A stretch of 8,395 nucleotides of DNA from Candidatus Hodarchaeota archaeon. GTDB taxonomy: Archaea; Asgardarchaeota; Heimdallarchaeia; Hodarchaeales; YT1-057. The position numbers were made by a program, and so were the translations under genes. Location: contig JAEOTI010000312.1 in NCBI GenBank assembly GCA_016839955.1, forward strand, positions 1-8,395, given 5' to 3'. The number at the start of each line of letters is the position of its first letter. The stretch's first letter is position 1. Positions 1 to 7,044 of the stretch are shown piece after piece. Under the pieces are notes generated by a model that searched no databases, was not told the origin of the DNA, and saw only the letters and a program-made list of their open reading frames with translations.

Positions 1-1
1 A

Positions 2-577
2 GCCATTGAACAAGCAAAACAATTAGCCAAAGAATATCATATAGACATCCAATATGAAGTTCAAGATGTCTGCAAATTACCTCATGAAGGTAATAAATAT
101 GATATGATTGTGGATTCTTATTGTCTACAGGGTATTGTAACTGATGAGGATCGAAACAAGGTTTTTTCTGCCGTTCGTGCTCGTTTAAAACCCAAAGGAT
201 ATTATTTGATCAGTACCGTGATGTATGAGGAAGAGAGACACTATCCAGATGATAAAATATTAGACCCAAAAACTGGTAATGTCTATACGCGATATGATAA
301 AGATTCAATCTTTGATCAGGACACTGAAGTCTATTATGACCCATTTTTTCCGTGCCCCGACCAGGATGATAAACCAGAGAATTATGAAGACACAAAGATG
401 GTTGGGGATACTTGGTACATACCTAGAAGGCGTTATCGAAAACCACGGACACTAAAGGTAGAACTCGAAAAGCAAGGCTTCAATGTTCTCTACCAATGTG
501 GTGATGTCGGAGAGAATGCAGTTTGTGTATTATCTGGTAATGAAATTGATTCGAATCTACTCAAAAACTCAATCTAA
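2..577 (+). CDS. Class I SAM-dependent methyltransferase, C-terminal part (5' truncated by window edge)
   Basis: The reading frame is open from base 2 to a TAA at 575-577, giving 191 visible residues; the first internal ATG (104) is not the real start. The visible part matches the second half of a Rossmann-fold class I methyltransferase. It has an acidic strand-4 segment (YDMIVDSYCLQGIV), then DEDR, then a helix and the LKPKGYYLIST strand typical of Methyltransf_11/25-like enzymes. The GxGxG SAM-binding motif would lie upstream of the window. The region after the core (roughly residues 75-150) is rich in Asp and Tyr and probably forms a substrate-specific cap. Substrate cannot be told from sequence. 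It is convergent with the 613-aa gene, with 60 bp between stop codons. I am confident of the fold and not of the target, which could be a small molecule or a protein. Confidence 0.85.
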   Translation, partial: AIEQAKQLAKEYHIDIQYEVQDVCKLPHEGNKYDMIVDSYCLQGIVTDEDRNKVFSAVRARLKPKGYYLISTVMYEEERHYPDDKILDPKTGNVYTRYDKDSIFDQDTEVYYDPFFPCPDQDDKPENYEDTKMVGDTWYIPRRRYRKPRTLKVELEKQGFNVLYQCGDVGENAVCVLSGNEIDSNLLKNSI

Positions 578-637
578 TTAAGGAATCACGAAATATTCTC
601 TTCTGATCTCAAAGTTTGCTAGGTATTCCTCATTCAA
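578..637. other. Convergent intergenic spacer
   Basis: This 60-bp AT-rich gap lies between two genes that end tail to tail. Both transcripts must end in or near it. I see no stable hairpin. A short T-rich run (around 594-604) on the + strand could act as a weak archaeal-type terminator for the methyltransferase gene, but it is not convincing enough to call separately. Confidence 0.4.
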
Positions 638-2479
638 CTATAACAGTCTAAATTCTTCTTTTAAGATATCAATGGCTTTCTCAAATACTAATTCTCCTTT
701 CCAATTTTGTAGATCCTTGGAGTATTTCTGGAGAAATCTCTCTAAGAAATTATTAAATGCCCGATCAATTTCGCCTGTTGGATTTTCTACGACTAGAATG
801 CCTATTATATTAGGTCTATGCTCAAGATAAACAGTTCCATGACTTGATTGAATTCTTTGAAGTTTTCCTGCCTTTAGTTCTAGTTCAATCAGTGATGTAA
901 TACCAGAAAATATTCCTGAGAGGAGTGAAAACTTATCATCAGCAATTTCCCGGTTTACAAAGTCGTAACCAAACATTAACAAACCTGTAGGAGATAAAAT
1001 CATTACAAATTTTAAGATAGGTGATAAAGTTTGAATAAACTCATCTCTAATTCGTATTAGATCCGATTTATCTCCCGTTTCACTTATTTGAATGATTTTT
1101 TGACTGATTTGGACTAAATTTTCAAACCTTTGATCTCTTTTAGTAACAGATTGTGCAAAATTGGTTAATCTCTTAACATCTAAACAATAAGCATCAGTAA
1201 TTTCTAAATTACGCCGCTCTAAAACGAATAAAAAGTCTCCCAAGGCACGTTGAGTCAAAATTAATGCACGCTCTATCATCCCTTCTTCTGTAGCTAAAAT
1301 ACGTGCAGCAATTGTTCTTTCAACCCCTGCCTTCTGTCGAGCAAGAAGGATCATTTCTCTTAGTTGTTGGGATTTCTCAACCCCTAGATGCTCTCTTAGG
1401 ACTTCAGAGAAATTTAATAAATCACTAGCTCGAGAAAATCCCTCTTTACGAAATTCAAGAACACCTAAACGGGATGTTGCTATTACTGATTTGCTATCTA
1501 CCTGTTCTGCATTTCTACAACTCTGTAGACAAATAGAAAATGCTGATTCAGCAGGTTCAAAAAATTCTTCCTTTTTCTCTTGATTTGCTTGATTAAAGAG
1601 ATGTTCTGCAATAGTTAAGGAGATTTGAGCAATATCATCCCAAGTTTCTCTAGCTATTTCGGTTTTACTAAATTTAGTTACTTGAGATAAGAATGGAACA
1701 CTCAGTTCCTGTGTATCATTCTCCTTAGAAATCATTAATACTCGTTTAAGGATGCTATATGCTAAGTTTGGAGACGAATTTTTAGCAATTTCCTTATAAT
1801 AAGATATTGAAAGAACCGGTGTAATTTTTTCTAATGCAAACGCTAATTCTAACAAGAAGCAATCTTTTTCACGATTTTTACTTATATTCTCTAAAATCTT
1901 TGCAGTTTGCAGTTCAAGAACTTCTGTAGTTACTATTGGTTGATTTCTTTTAGCTAATTCAATTGAAATCTCCAAAAAACCAAACATTTCTTCAAGTAAA
2001 ATTTCTTGATCATGATTTTTATGAAATGAAATGAGAAGTTCTTGAGTGGTTGAAGATGAAAAATCCGGAAAACCTAGAAATGTGGGGATATAAGCAAGTA
2101 TATCAGTAGTTGACAATCTACCGGAGAGAAATAAATGAAGTCGAGAACAAATTATATCTAGTGTTGATTTTCGGTGTAACGTTTTGATGTCATTTTCTGT
2201 TGATGGTATAAACGTAGAAAGACTGATACCTGACCAATCTTTTAGTATTATTCCATAACCTTTGCTCTCTGAGATGAGAGAAAATTGAAAACCACCAAAA
2301 TTGAGGTGAATAAATCCTTGATTTCCAACCTCTTTTATTCTGTACGCTATAAATTCTTTTTTTAAAAGGTTTATTAGGCTTACATCACCACAGCTTCTTA
2401 TAATCGTGAAATGGTCTTCAGAAAAACTAAACTCAATAGCAGCAGCATCCTTAAACTGAAGTATGACTTCTTCATCCAT
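638..2479 (-). CDS. Uncharacterised protein with helical repeat middle and longin/roadblock-like C-terminal domain
   Basis: This is a 613-residue soluble protein with no signal peptide or membrane segment. Residues 1-90 look beta-rich (alternating IEFSFSEDHFTII and FIHLNFGGFQFSLI). Residues about 100-490 are almost wholly helical and amphipathic, resembling TPR- or HEAT-type solenoids, with a TPR-like stretch near 335-380. Residues 491-595 form a distinct alpha/beta domain: a strand with ILSPTGLLMFGYDF, a long helix (LLSGIFSGITSLIELEL), two strands including GTVYLEHRPNIIGILVV, then a helix ending in LQNWKGEL. That order and the NWKG ending resemble longin/roadblock-like domains abundant in Asgard archaea. 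The start ATG overlaps the TAA of the upstream gene in TAATG, and I see no strong Shine-Dalgarno site, so it is probably translated by coupling. I infer an adaptor or regulator role, possibly for small GTPases. The specific function is unknown. Confidence 0.85.
   Translation of the reverse strand: MDEEVILQFKDAAAIEFSFSEDHFTIIRSCGDVSLINLLKKEFIAYRIKEVGNQGFIHLNFGGFQFSLISESKGYGIILKDWSGISLSTFIPSTENDIKTLHRKSTLDIICSRLHLFLSGRLSTTDILAYIPTFLGFPDFSSSTTQELLISFHKNHDQEILLEEMFGFLEISIELAKRNQPIVTTEVLELQTAKILENISKNREKDCFLLELAFALEKITPVLSISYYKEIAKNSSPNLAYSILKRVLMISKENDTQELSVPFLSQVTKFSKTEIARETWDDIAQISLTIAEHLFNQANQEKKEEFFEPAESAFSICLQSCRNAEQVDSKSVIATSRLGVLEFRKEGFSRASDLLNFSEVLREHLGVEKSQQLREMILLARQKAGVERTIAARILATEEGMIERALILTQRALGDFLFVLERRNLEITDAYCLDVKRLTNFAQSVTKRDQRFENLVQISQKIIQISETGDKSDLIRIRDEFIQTLSPILKFVMILSPTGLLMFGYDFVNREIADDKFSLLSGIFSGITSLIELELKAGKLQRIQSSHGTVYLEHRPNIIGILVVENPTGEIDRAFNNFLERFLQKYSKDLQNWKGELVFEKAIDILKEEFRLL
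695..1009 (-). other. Longin/roadblock-like domain (residues 491-595 of the 613-aa protein)
   Basis: The domain pattern is strand, long helix, paired strands, helix. Key landmarks are SPTGLLMFGYDF at the start, a leucine/isoleucine-rich helix at about 518-536, VYLEHRPNIIGILVV around 550-564, and a terminal amphipathic helix ending with NWKG at 592-595. The assignment is by pattern and memory of Asgard longin-like proteins, not by profile search. Such domains usually dimerise and bind small GTPases or other longin partners. Confidence 0.55.
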
Positions 2480-2481
2480 TA
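2477..2481 (-). promoter_or_regulatory. TAATG stop-start overlap (translational coupling)
   Basis: Read on the minus strand, the stop codon TAA of the 698-aa gene (2481-2479) shares its last A with the ATG of the 613-aa gene (2479-2477). With no clear ribosome binding site in front of the second start, termination-reinitiation is the likely way the second protein is made. This points to one mRNA and matched amounts of the two proteins. Confidence 0.8.
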
Positions 2482-4575
2482 TAAATCAGACTCGCTAGGA
2501 AAGATTCCTGTTAAAATACGAGCCCTATCAGTAGTTTTTTTGTCCTTATCTTTCTCTACAGGCGGTTTAAATATAGGTTTAAAATGTAAAAGTTGTAAAT
2601 GTTCTGGGGGAGGAGAAAAGAAAGTTTCTCTTCGGCTTACAAAATCACTTGAATAGGTTAGTGTCTGTTTTTCTGAAAGAGAGATTTCTATACTTTGATG
2701 AGGATTAAAATCAGTCTCTCCCCTAATTTTATATGATAATGTTGAGCGTTCATATGGGTAGCAAATAAAAGAGCTCACAATTGCCTTTTGATCTTCCTCT
2801 CGAACACTCCATGTCTGTCGTTCGAAATTAGGGTCACTTGAGAGAGATTCAAGAACTTTAGTATCTATTGGAATATTTTCAATAATTTCAATATTTTCAG
2901 CACTTTGTCCTTCATACTCAACTGAATGCGATATAATCCATTCTTTACTTTCGATCAAAGGTTGGGCAATTCGAGAGAAGAAAAATTTACCTCTCTTTTC
3001 TAATTCAACAGTTCCTCTAGATAATAATGCATAAGGATGAGCTTGTAATTTATAGTTGGAGCTTAGGGTAGCATCTATTGGCAGATCTTGTATATTCCAT
3101 TCAATATGAGATCCAATATCTGGATCTCTCTTAATTAATGGTTCAAGTTCTTGAGTAAAAGACTTTGATGTGTCAATATCTGCAAGTATAAATTCTCTCG
3201 GGACAATATCTCTAACAAGCAATGGACTAATCTGATCTTGAATAGAATTAACAAATAGGATTTTTGATTCAAAAAACTGGTTTAAACCTTTTTCTTTTTC
3301 TTCAATGGAGTGATAAGTGGTTAGGGTTTCCGTCGTGTCACCGTGATTAACCACCATAGCTCTCGTGATACGCCGCATGAATTGATATTTAACAGAAAAT
3401 TTGTGTCCAACATCAAGTTCAGGAATAGACCAAAGGAGAGTTAATCCTTTATCTTTCAAATCTTCAACAGGTGTAACATCGGAGTCAGTAGTATATTTAG
3501 CTAATTCCAAATCAAAAGGTAAGACATCTATTATCTCAATATCCTTCATAGGACTTTCAAAAGTGTTTTCAAGATTTGTTGTTTTTGTATAACTTCCGAT
3601 TTCGCCTCCTGCGGAAGCATCGCTTTGTATTGAAGTTTCTTTTTCTTCACCATTTATTGTAAATTTTGTGGTTGTTTCTATTTTTAAATTCTGTTCAGGG
3701 CTTGCTTTGTCTAACAAGCGACCTAGAACATTTAAAAGTTCATCACGACTGATTGCTTCTTTTATTTTTGTTCTCTGAATTTTTGGTCGTGTTCCTGGTG
3801 TGAAAAACGGATCTTCAAGTTTAAAGATCATTTCTTCCTCTGGAATTTCCATTAGCTCAAATTCAATAGCATCTTCAGGCTCTTTGAGAAAGTCCAAAAA
3901 CTCAGAAAATGAAGCTTTAAGACCGATTTTGGTCACATATTCTGAAAGCATGGTGGATAGACGACGTTCATGCATTGCCAAACCAGCTTTCTCAAAGAAC
4001 TCTCGATAATTTGTAGCAATTGCCCTAAGACCTTTGACCATAGCTTTATAGACTTCACCAGTTTGGGTGTTCTTGAAAAGAACAATTATTGTAGGAGAGA
4101 TTGCATTTTTTTCATCGGCCTTAATTTTCATCTCCAATGTCCAAACAAGTGATCCCCAGACAGATTCAATTCCTCCAGTCTCAAACCCTAAATCATCTTC
4201 TTCCTCTTTAGGTTCAGCTTTTTCTGCTTCTCGTTTTCTTTGAAGACTATATAACACATCAAAAGTACTGACATCTAATCCTGCGTCATTTAGGTACTCA
4301 GATACAAAAAATGCTATCTTTCGATCGAAAACTGAAATGTCATGTTTATCAGCAAACAGGATTAGTTGTTCACAAAGATCCGGAATTGATGTACTAGTTC
4401 GATCTTCCATTGTCCCATCCTTTGAACGAAATATTATTACTGAGGATTGATCTGCTCTTATTCGAATCTCAACGGTCCATGTAAGGGAGCCCCAGAGAGA
4501 TCGTGGTCCGGCTGAGAAGGCTATGTCATGATTCATTTCCATTTCCCCCATTATATAGGGACTAAAATCTATCAT
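2479..4575 (-). CDS. Uncharacterised multidomain protein: duplicated WGSL domain plus three Ig-like/beta-sandwich repeats
   Basis: This is a 698-residue protein I cannot assign to a named family. Residues 26-111 and 138-231 are two diverged copies of one domain, each opening with S(L/V)WGSL.WT.E..I.AD and closing with (V)SEY....GL..S.F...L. An acidic-lysine linker (113-130) separates them. Residues about 297-618 hold three beta-rich repeats sharing an I..(D/N)(V/I)(L/V/I)P step (349-353, 456-459, 566-569), followed by a Trp strand (LLWSI, IEWNI, QTWSV) and a Tyr strand. The C-terminus (650-698) is proline- and lysine-rich and probably disordered. There is no signal peptide or transmembrane helix, so it appears cytoplasmic. 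Start choice is uncertain: ATGs at residues 1, 9, 12 and 14 all precede the first domain. It is the first gene of a coupled pair with the longin-like protein and divergent from acetoacetyl-CoA synthetase. I infer a scaffold or appendage-type binding protein. Confidence 0.85.
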   Translation of the reverse strand: MIDFSPYIMGEMEMNHDIAFSAGPRSLWGSLTWTVEIRIRADQSSVIIFRSKDGTMEDRTSTSIPDLCEQLILFADKHDISVFDRKIAFFVSEYLNDAGLDVSTFDVLYSLQRKREAEKAEPKEEEDDLGFETGGIESVWGSLVWTLEMKIKADEKNAISPTIIVLFKNTQTGEVYKAMVKGLRAIATNYREFFEKAGLAMHERRLSTMLSEYVTKIGLKASFSEFLDFLKEPEDAIEFELMEIPEEEMIFKLEDPFFTPGTRPKIQRTKIKEAISRDELLNVLGRLLDKASPEQNLKIETTTKFTINGEEKETSIQSDASAGGEIGSYTKTTNLENTFESPMKDIEIIDVLPFDLELAKYTTDSDVTPVEDLKDKGLTLLWSIPELDVGHKFSVKYQFMRRITRAMVVNHGDTTETLTTYHSIEEKEKGLNQFFESKILFVNSIQDQISPLLVRDIVPREFILADIDTSKSFTQELEPLIKRDPDIGSHIEWNIQDLPIDATLSSNYKLQAHPYALLSRGTVELEKRGKFFFSRIAQPLIESKEWIISHSVEYEGQSAENIEIIENIPIDTKVLESLSSDPNFERQTWSVREEDQKAIVSSFICYPYERSTLSYKIRGETDFNPHQSIEISLSEKQTLTYSSDFVSRRETFFSPPPEHLQLLHFKPIFKPPVEKDKDKKTTDRARILTGIFPSESDL
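2722..3687 (-). repeat. Three tandem Ig-like/beta-sandwich repeats (residues about 297-618)
   Basis: The three units are about 100 residues each (roughly 297-400, 410-515, 520-618). Shared landmarks are KDIEIIDVLPFD, LLVRDIVPREF and ENIEIIENIPID, each followed 25-40 residues later by a Trp strand and then a strand with Y or F before a basic or polar turn. The layout recalls DUF11-type or other Ig-like repeats, usually extracellular, but this protein has no export signal. Confidence 0.6.
3883..4164 (-). repeat. WGSL domain, copy 2 (residues 138-231)
   Basis: This is the second copy of the N-terminal domain of the 698-aa protein. It opens with SVWGSLVWTLEMKIKADE, has a slightly longer strand-turn insert than copy 1 (NAISPT), then a helix and LSEYVTKIGL. 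Similarity to copy 1 is clear at the protein level only, so the duplication is old. Confidence 0.8.
4243..4500 (-). repeat. WGSL domain, copy 1 (residues 26-111)
   Basis: This is the first copy of the duplicated domain. It opens with SLWGSLTWTVEIRIRADQ and continues through VIIFRSKDG, a helix (LCEQLILFADKH), and VSEYLNDAGLDVSTFDVL. The predicted order is two or three strands followed by two helices, about 86 residues. Family unknown. Confidence 0.8.
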
Positions 4576-4649
4576 TTCTCAAAGAAGAACGATAATAAAT
4601 AATAGTTCTTGCATAAAAATATTTGTTGAAACAACTGGTGATTCATCTA
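4576..4649. promoter_or_regulatory. Divergent promoter region and Shine-Dalgarno site of acetoacetyl-CoA synthetase
   Basis: This 74-bp, strongly AT-rich gap must hold promoters for both directions. A TATA-like AATAAATAATA (4595-4605) would place the + strand start near 4626, leaving a short leader that includes GGTGA at 4637-4641, 8 nt before the ATG at 4650. On the minus strand, the complement of 4613-4622 (ATATTTTTAT) could serve the 698-aa gene with a start near 4592. Box assignments are by eye and tentative; the Shine-Dalgarno match is good. Confidence 0.4.
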
Positions 4650-6623
4650 ATGAACCACTTATTATGGGAGCCATCTAACGACACAATAGGTCAGGCAAAT
4701 ATAACTCGTTTTATCTCATTTATTAATAATAAATACTCCACACACCTAGAAAACTATCAGCAACTTTATGATTGGTCAATAGAGAATATTCCTGATTTTT
4801 GGGCTTCTTTTTGGGATTTTGCAGATATTAAAACATCTAAAACTTATGAATCAGTTGTGAAAGATCTTGAAAAGTTTCCCCCACAAACTGAGTGGTTTTC
4901 AGGTTCCAAACTGAATTTTGCTGAGAACCTCCTTAGATTTAGAGATGATAAATCTGCAATACACTTTTTTGGAGAAGAAAAACAACCTGTAAGTCTGACA
5001 TATGACGAATTATTTCAGTCGGTTGCTTCTTTGGTTCCTTCGTTACACAAGATAGGAATCAAACCAAAAGATCGAGTTGCAGCTTATATGCCAAATTTGA
5101 TTGAAACTATTGTTGCTATGTTAGCTGCAACAAGTCTTGGAGCAACGTGGTCCTCTTGTGGAGCAGAATTAGGTGCAGAAGCTGCATTGGATCGTTTAGG
5201 ACAAATAGAACCGAAAATACTATTTACTATTGATGGTTATTTCTACAAAGGAAAACCATTTGATCAAATGATGAAGCTAGAAAAAGTTATTGATGGAATC
5301 CCGTCTCTAGAAAAAGTGATAATCCTTCCTTGGATAAATGATGACCTTAATATAACGAAACTCCCAAATAGTATCCTTTACAATGAATTTATCGATCCCC
5401 ATCCGCCATCTGAGATTAATTTTGTACAAGTCCCTTTTAATCATCCGCTATATATTATGTTTTCTTCTGGGACCACTGGCAAACCCAAATGTATGGTACA
5501 AGGCGCCGGTGGAGTCTTAATTAACCATTTAAAGGAACTAATACTTCACACGGATTTAAAAAGAGATGATTCTATATTATATATCACTTCGCCAAGTTGG
5601 ATGATGTGGAATTGGCTTGTAAGTGGCTTGGCTGTTGGTACTAAAATCGTTTTATTTGAGGGGAACCCCCTTCATCCAGATTGGCGAACAATCTGGAAAT
5701 TGATTGAAAAAGAGAAGATCACAATCTTTGGTTGTAGTGCAAGTTACCTTCACTACTTGAGAAGTATTGAAGCGAGTCCAAAAACAGAGTTTGACCTGTC
5801 TAAATTACGTGAAATATCACAAACTGGCTCAGCGCTCTCACCAGAAGGATTTGATTTCGTGTATTCAGAAATTAAAAAAGATCTTTGGCACAACAGCATT
5901 AGTGGTGGTACTGACATTAATGGATGTTTCGCAGCTGGTAGTCCAACTTTACCAGTTTATTCTGGACAACTTCAATGTGCTGCTTTAGGAATGAAGGTTA
6001 AGGCATATAATGATAATGGATTTTCAATTACTGATCAACAGGGAGAATTGGTTTGTGAGTTACCTTCCCCGTCAATGCCCCTATTTTTTTGGAATGACTC
6101 TGATAATGAGAAATACCAAAAAGCCTATTTCAATTATTATAAAGAAAAAGGGAAAGTTATTTGGCATCATGGGGATTATATAGTAATAGATTCGAAAACG
6201 GGAGGAATCACTTTCTATGGCCGTTCTGATGCAGTATTAAAACCTTCTGGAGTTAGAATAGGTACTGCGGAAATTTATAACATTGTAGAAATTTTTAAAG
6301 AAATAACAGACAGTTTAGCAATTGGTCAGAATTGGAAAGGTGACCAACGCATTATTTTATTTGTACAACTCACGCAAGGATATTCCCTGACACCAGAATT
6401 AGAAAACAAAATTAGAAATGAGCTTCGAACAAAGGCTTCACCACGTCATGTTCCAGCTAAGATTTTTGAAACACAAGATGTTCCATACACATTCAGTGGA
6501 AAGAAGGTAGAATCTGCTGTGACAAATATATTTCATAACAGACCTGTAACTAATCGAGGTGCTCTTCGAAATCCTGAGACTCTTGATTTCTTTGAAAAAT
6601 TACTACCACAACTACAAAGCTAA
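4650..6623 (+). CDS. aacS: Acetoacetyl-CoA synthetase (acetoacetate-CoA ligase, EC 6.2.1.16)
   Basis: This ANL-superfamily enzyme converts acetoacetate, ATP and CoA to acetoacetyl-CoA, AMP and pyrophosphate in the cytoplasm. It has 657 residues, normal for the family. Visible landmarks are the N-terminal LLWEPS and WFSGSKLNFAENLL (82-95); the P-loop SSGTTGKPK (272-280); SGGTD (418-422) followed by LPVYSGQLQ and ALGMKVKAY; PSPSMPLFFW, characteristic of acetoacetyl- rather than acetyl-CoA synthetases; HHGDY (506-510); YGRSD (523-527); and SGKK near the C-terminus with the adenylation lysine at K618. The start is taken at ATG 4650 because it has GGTGA 8 nt upstream and aligns with the family N-terminus. 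A TTG 27 bases earlier is in frame but has no such site. It supplies acetoacetyl-CoA for thiolysis, lipid or mevalonate synthesis. A related beta-keto acid substrate is possible. Confidence 0.93.
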   Translation: MNHLLWEPSNDTIGQANITRFISFINNKYSTHLENYQQLYDWSIENIPDFWASFWDFADIKTSKTYESVVKDLEKFPPQTEWFSGSKLNFAENLLRFRDDKSAIHFFGEEKQPVSLTYDELFQSVASLVPSLHKIGIKPKDRVAAYMPNLIETIVAMLAATSLGATWSSCGAELGAEAALDRLGQIEPKILFTIDGYFYKGKPFDQMMKLEKVIDGIPSLEKVIILPWINDDLNITKLPNSILYNEFIDPHPPSEINFVQVPFNHPLYIMFSSGTTGKPKCMVQGAGGVLINHLKELILHTDLKRDDSILYITSPSWMMWNWLVSGLAVGTKIVLFEGNPLHPDWRTIWKLIEKEKITIFGCSASYLHYLRSIEASPKTEFDLSKLREISQTGSALSPEGFDFVYSEIKKDLWHNSISGGTDINGCFAAGSPTLPVYSGQLQCAALGMKVKAYNDNGFSITDQQGELVCELPSPSMPLFFWNDSDNEKYQKAYFNYYKEKGKVIWHHGDYIVIDSKTGGITFYGRSDAVLKPSGVRIGTAEIYNIVEIFKEITDSLAIGQNWKGDQRIILFVQLTQGYSLTPELENKIRNELRTKASPRHVPAKIFETQDVPYTFSGKKVESAVTNIFHNRPVTNRGALRNPETLDFFEKLLPQLQS

Positions 6624-6626
6624 ATT
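6624..6626. other. Three-base convergent gap between stop codons
   Basis: The TAA of acetoacetyl-CoA synthetase (6621-6623) and the TAA of the TFS gene (6629-6627 on the minus strand) are separated by three bases. Each transcript must therefore extend into the other gene, so 3' ends are antisense to each other. No hairpin terminator is visible. Confidence 0.8.
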
Positions 6627-6962
6627 TTAATACTCTCGCCAAGTATGAGAACACTCGGTACATCGATAAAATGTAGTTGCCCCTTCATCAGATCTCCGAG
6701 TCTGTAGCTGCCAATAGTATGCTTTATTGTTTTTACATTTTGGGCATTCTTGCGCTGTAACGGCTTGTTGCTGCTCCTTTTGCACTTCTTCATCGATTTG
6801 TATTGTCGCTTCTTTTTGAAAATCATGGGGAATTTCGCTTTTTACAACTAAATTTTGGTTCTTTGGATCAGCTGTCCAACCACAGGTCGGACAAAAAACT
6901 GTACTGGTTCCATCTTCTTCTACTTTTCTATCAAGAAGCGTTCCACATTTATCACAAAACAA
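6627..6962 (-). CDS. tfs: Transcription factor S (TFS), TFIIS-like RNA polymerase cleavage factor
   Basis: This protein of 111 residues stimulates transcript cleavage by backtracked archaeal RNA polymerase. The N-terminal zinc ribbon uses C3, C6, C24 and C27 (RPB9/TFIIS-like MFCDKCG and FCPTCG). A charged, glutamine-rich linker of about 40 residues follows. The C-terminal TFIIS-type ribbon uses C73, C76, C101 and C104 with the signature QTRRSDEGATTFYRC. The catalytic acidic pair D92-E93 is present, so it should be an active cleavage factor and not one of the inactive paralogues. The start is a TTG at 6962: the residues immediately after it begin the first zinc knuckle, and GGTGAT (6974-6969) lies 6 nt upstream. 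No in-frame ATG lies between that site and the knuckle. It converges on the synthetase gene. Confidence 0.95.
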   Translation of the reverse strand: MFCDKCGTLLDRKVEEDGTSTVFCPTCGWTADPKNQNLVVKSEIPHDFQKEATIQIDEEVQKEQQQAVTAQECPKCKNNKAYYWQLQTRRSDEGATTFYRCTECSHTWREY

Positions 6963-7025
6963 TTGAGAATCACCAAATATAATTAAAGATAAGAAAAGCC
7001 TTTGATAAGCATTTTTCGTGAAAAA
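6963..7025 (-). promoter_or_regulatory. Putative TFS promoter and GGTGAT ribosome binding site
   Basis: On the minus strand, CGAAAAAT (BRE-like, 7018-7011) is followed by GCTTATCAAA (weak TATA-like, 7010-7001). This would place the transcript start near 6980 and give a leader of under 20 nt that contains GGTGAT at 6974-6969. The ribosome binding site is convincing; the TATA element is a guess. The transposon left end begins only a few bases further upstream. Confidence 0.4.
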
Positions 7026-7029
7026 ATTA
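7026..7029 (+). repeat. Predicted IS target tetranucleotide TTAC
   Basis: TTAC sits exactly 15 bases before an AAAG that abuts the left-end hairpin. In IS608, the TnpA transposase inserts 3' of TTAC and recognises it through an AAAG guide at the hairpin foot. The same four bases would be expected to act as the TAM of the TnpB nuclease, since in this family the two coincide. The match of target, guide and spacing is seen directly; function is inferred. Confidence 0.6.
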
Positions 7030-7044
7030 CAGATTAGTAGACAG

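Noticed and set aside
578..637. AGGAAT...ATTCCT inverted repeat as a terminator hairpin
   Set aside because: The arms are 6 bp with a loop of nearly 40 bases and no following T-run, so it is not a credible structure.
2411..2656. Plus-strand 81-residue open frame across the gene overlap
   Set aside because: It is low in complexity (Ser/Lys rich), antisense to two well-supported genes, and has no ribosome binding site.
4547..4560. TATATAAT-like box inside the start of the 698-aa gene as its promoter
   Set aside because: It would start transcription downstream of all the early ATG codons, leaving no suitable start before the first domain.
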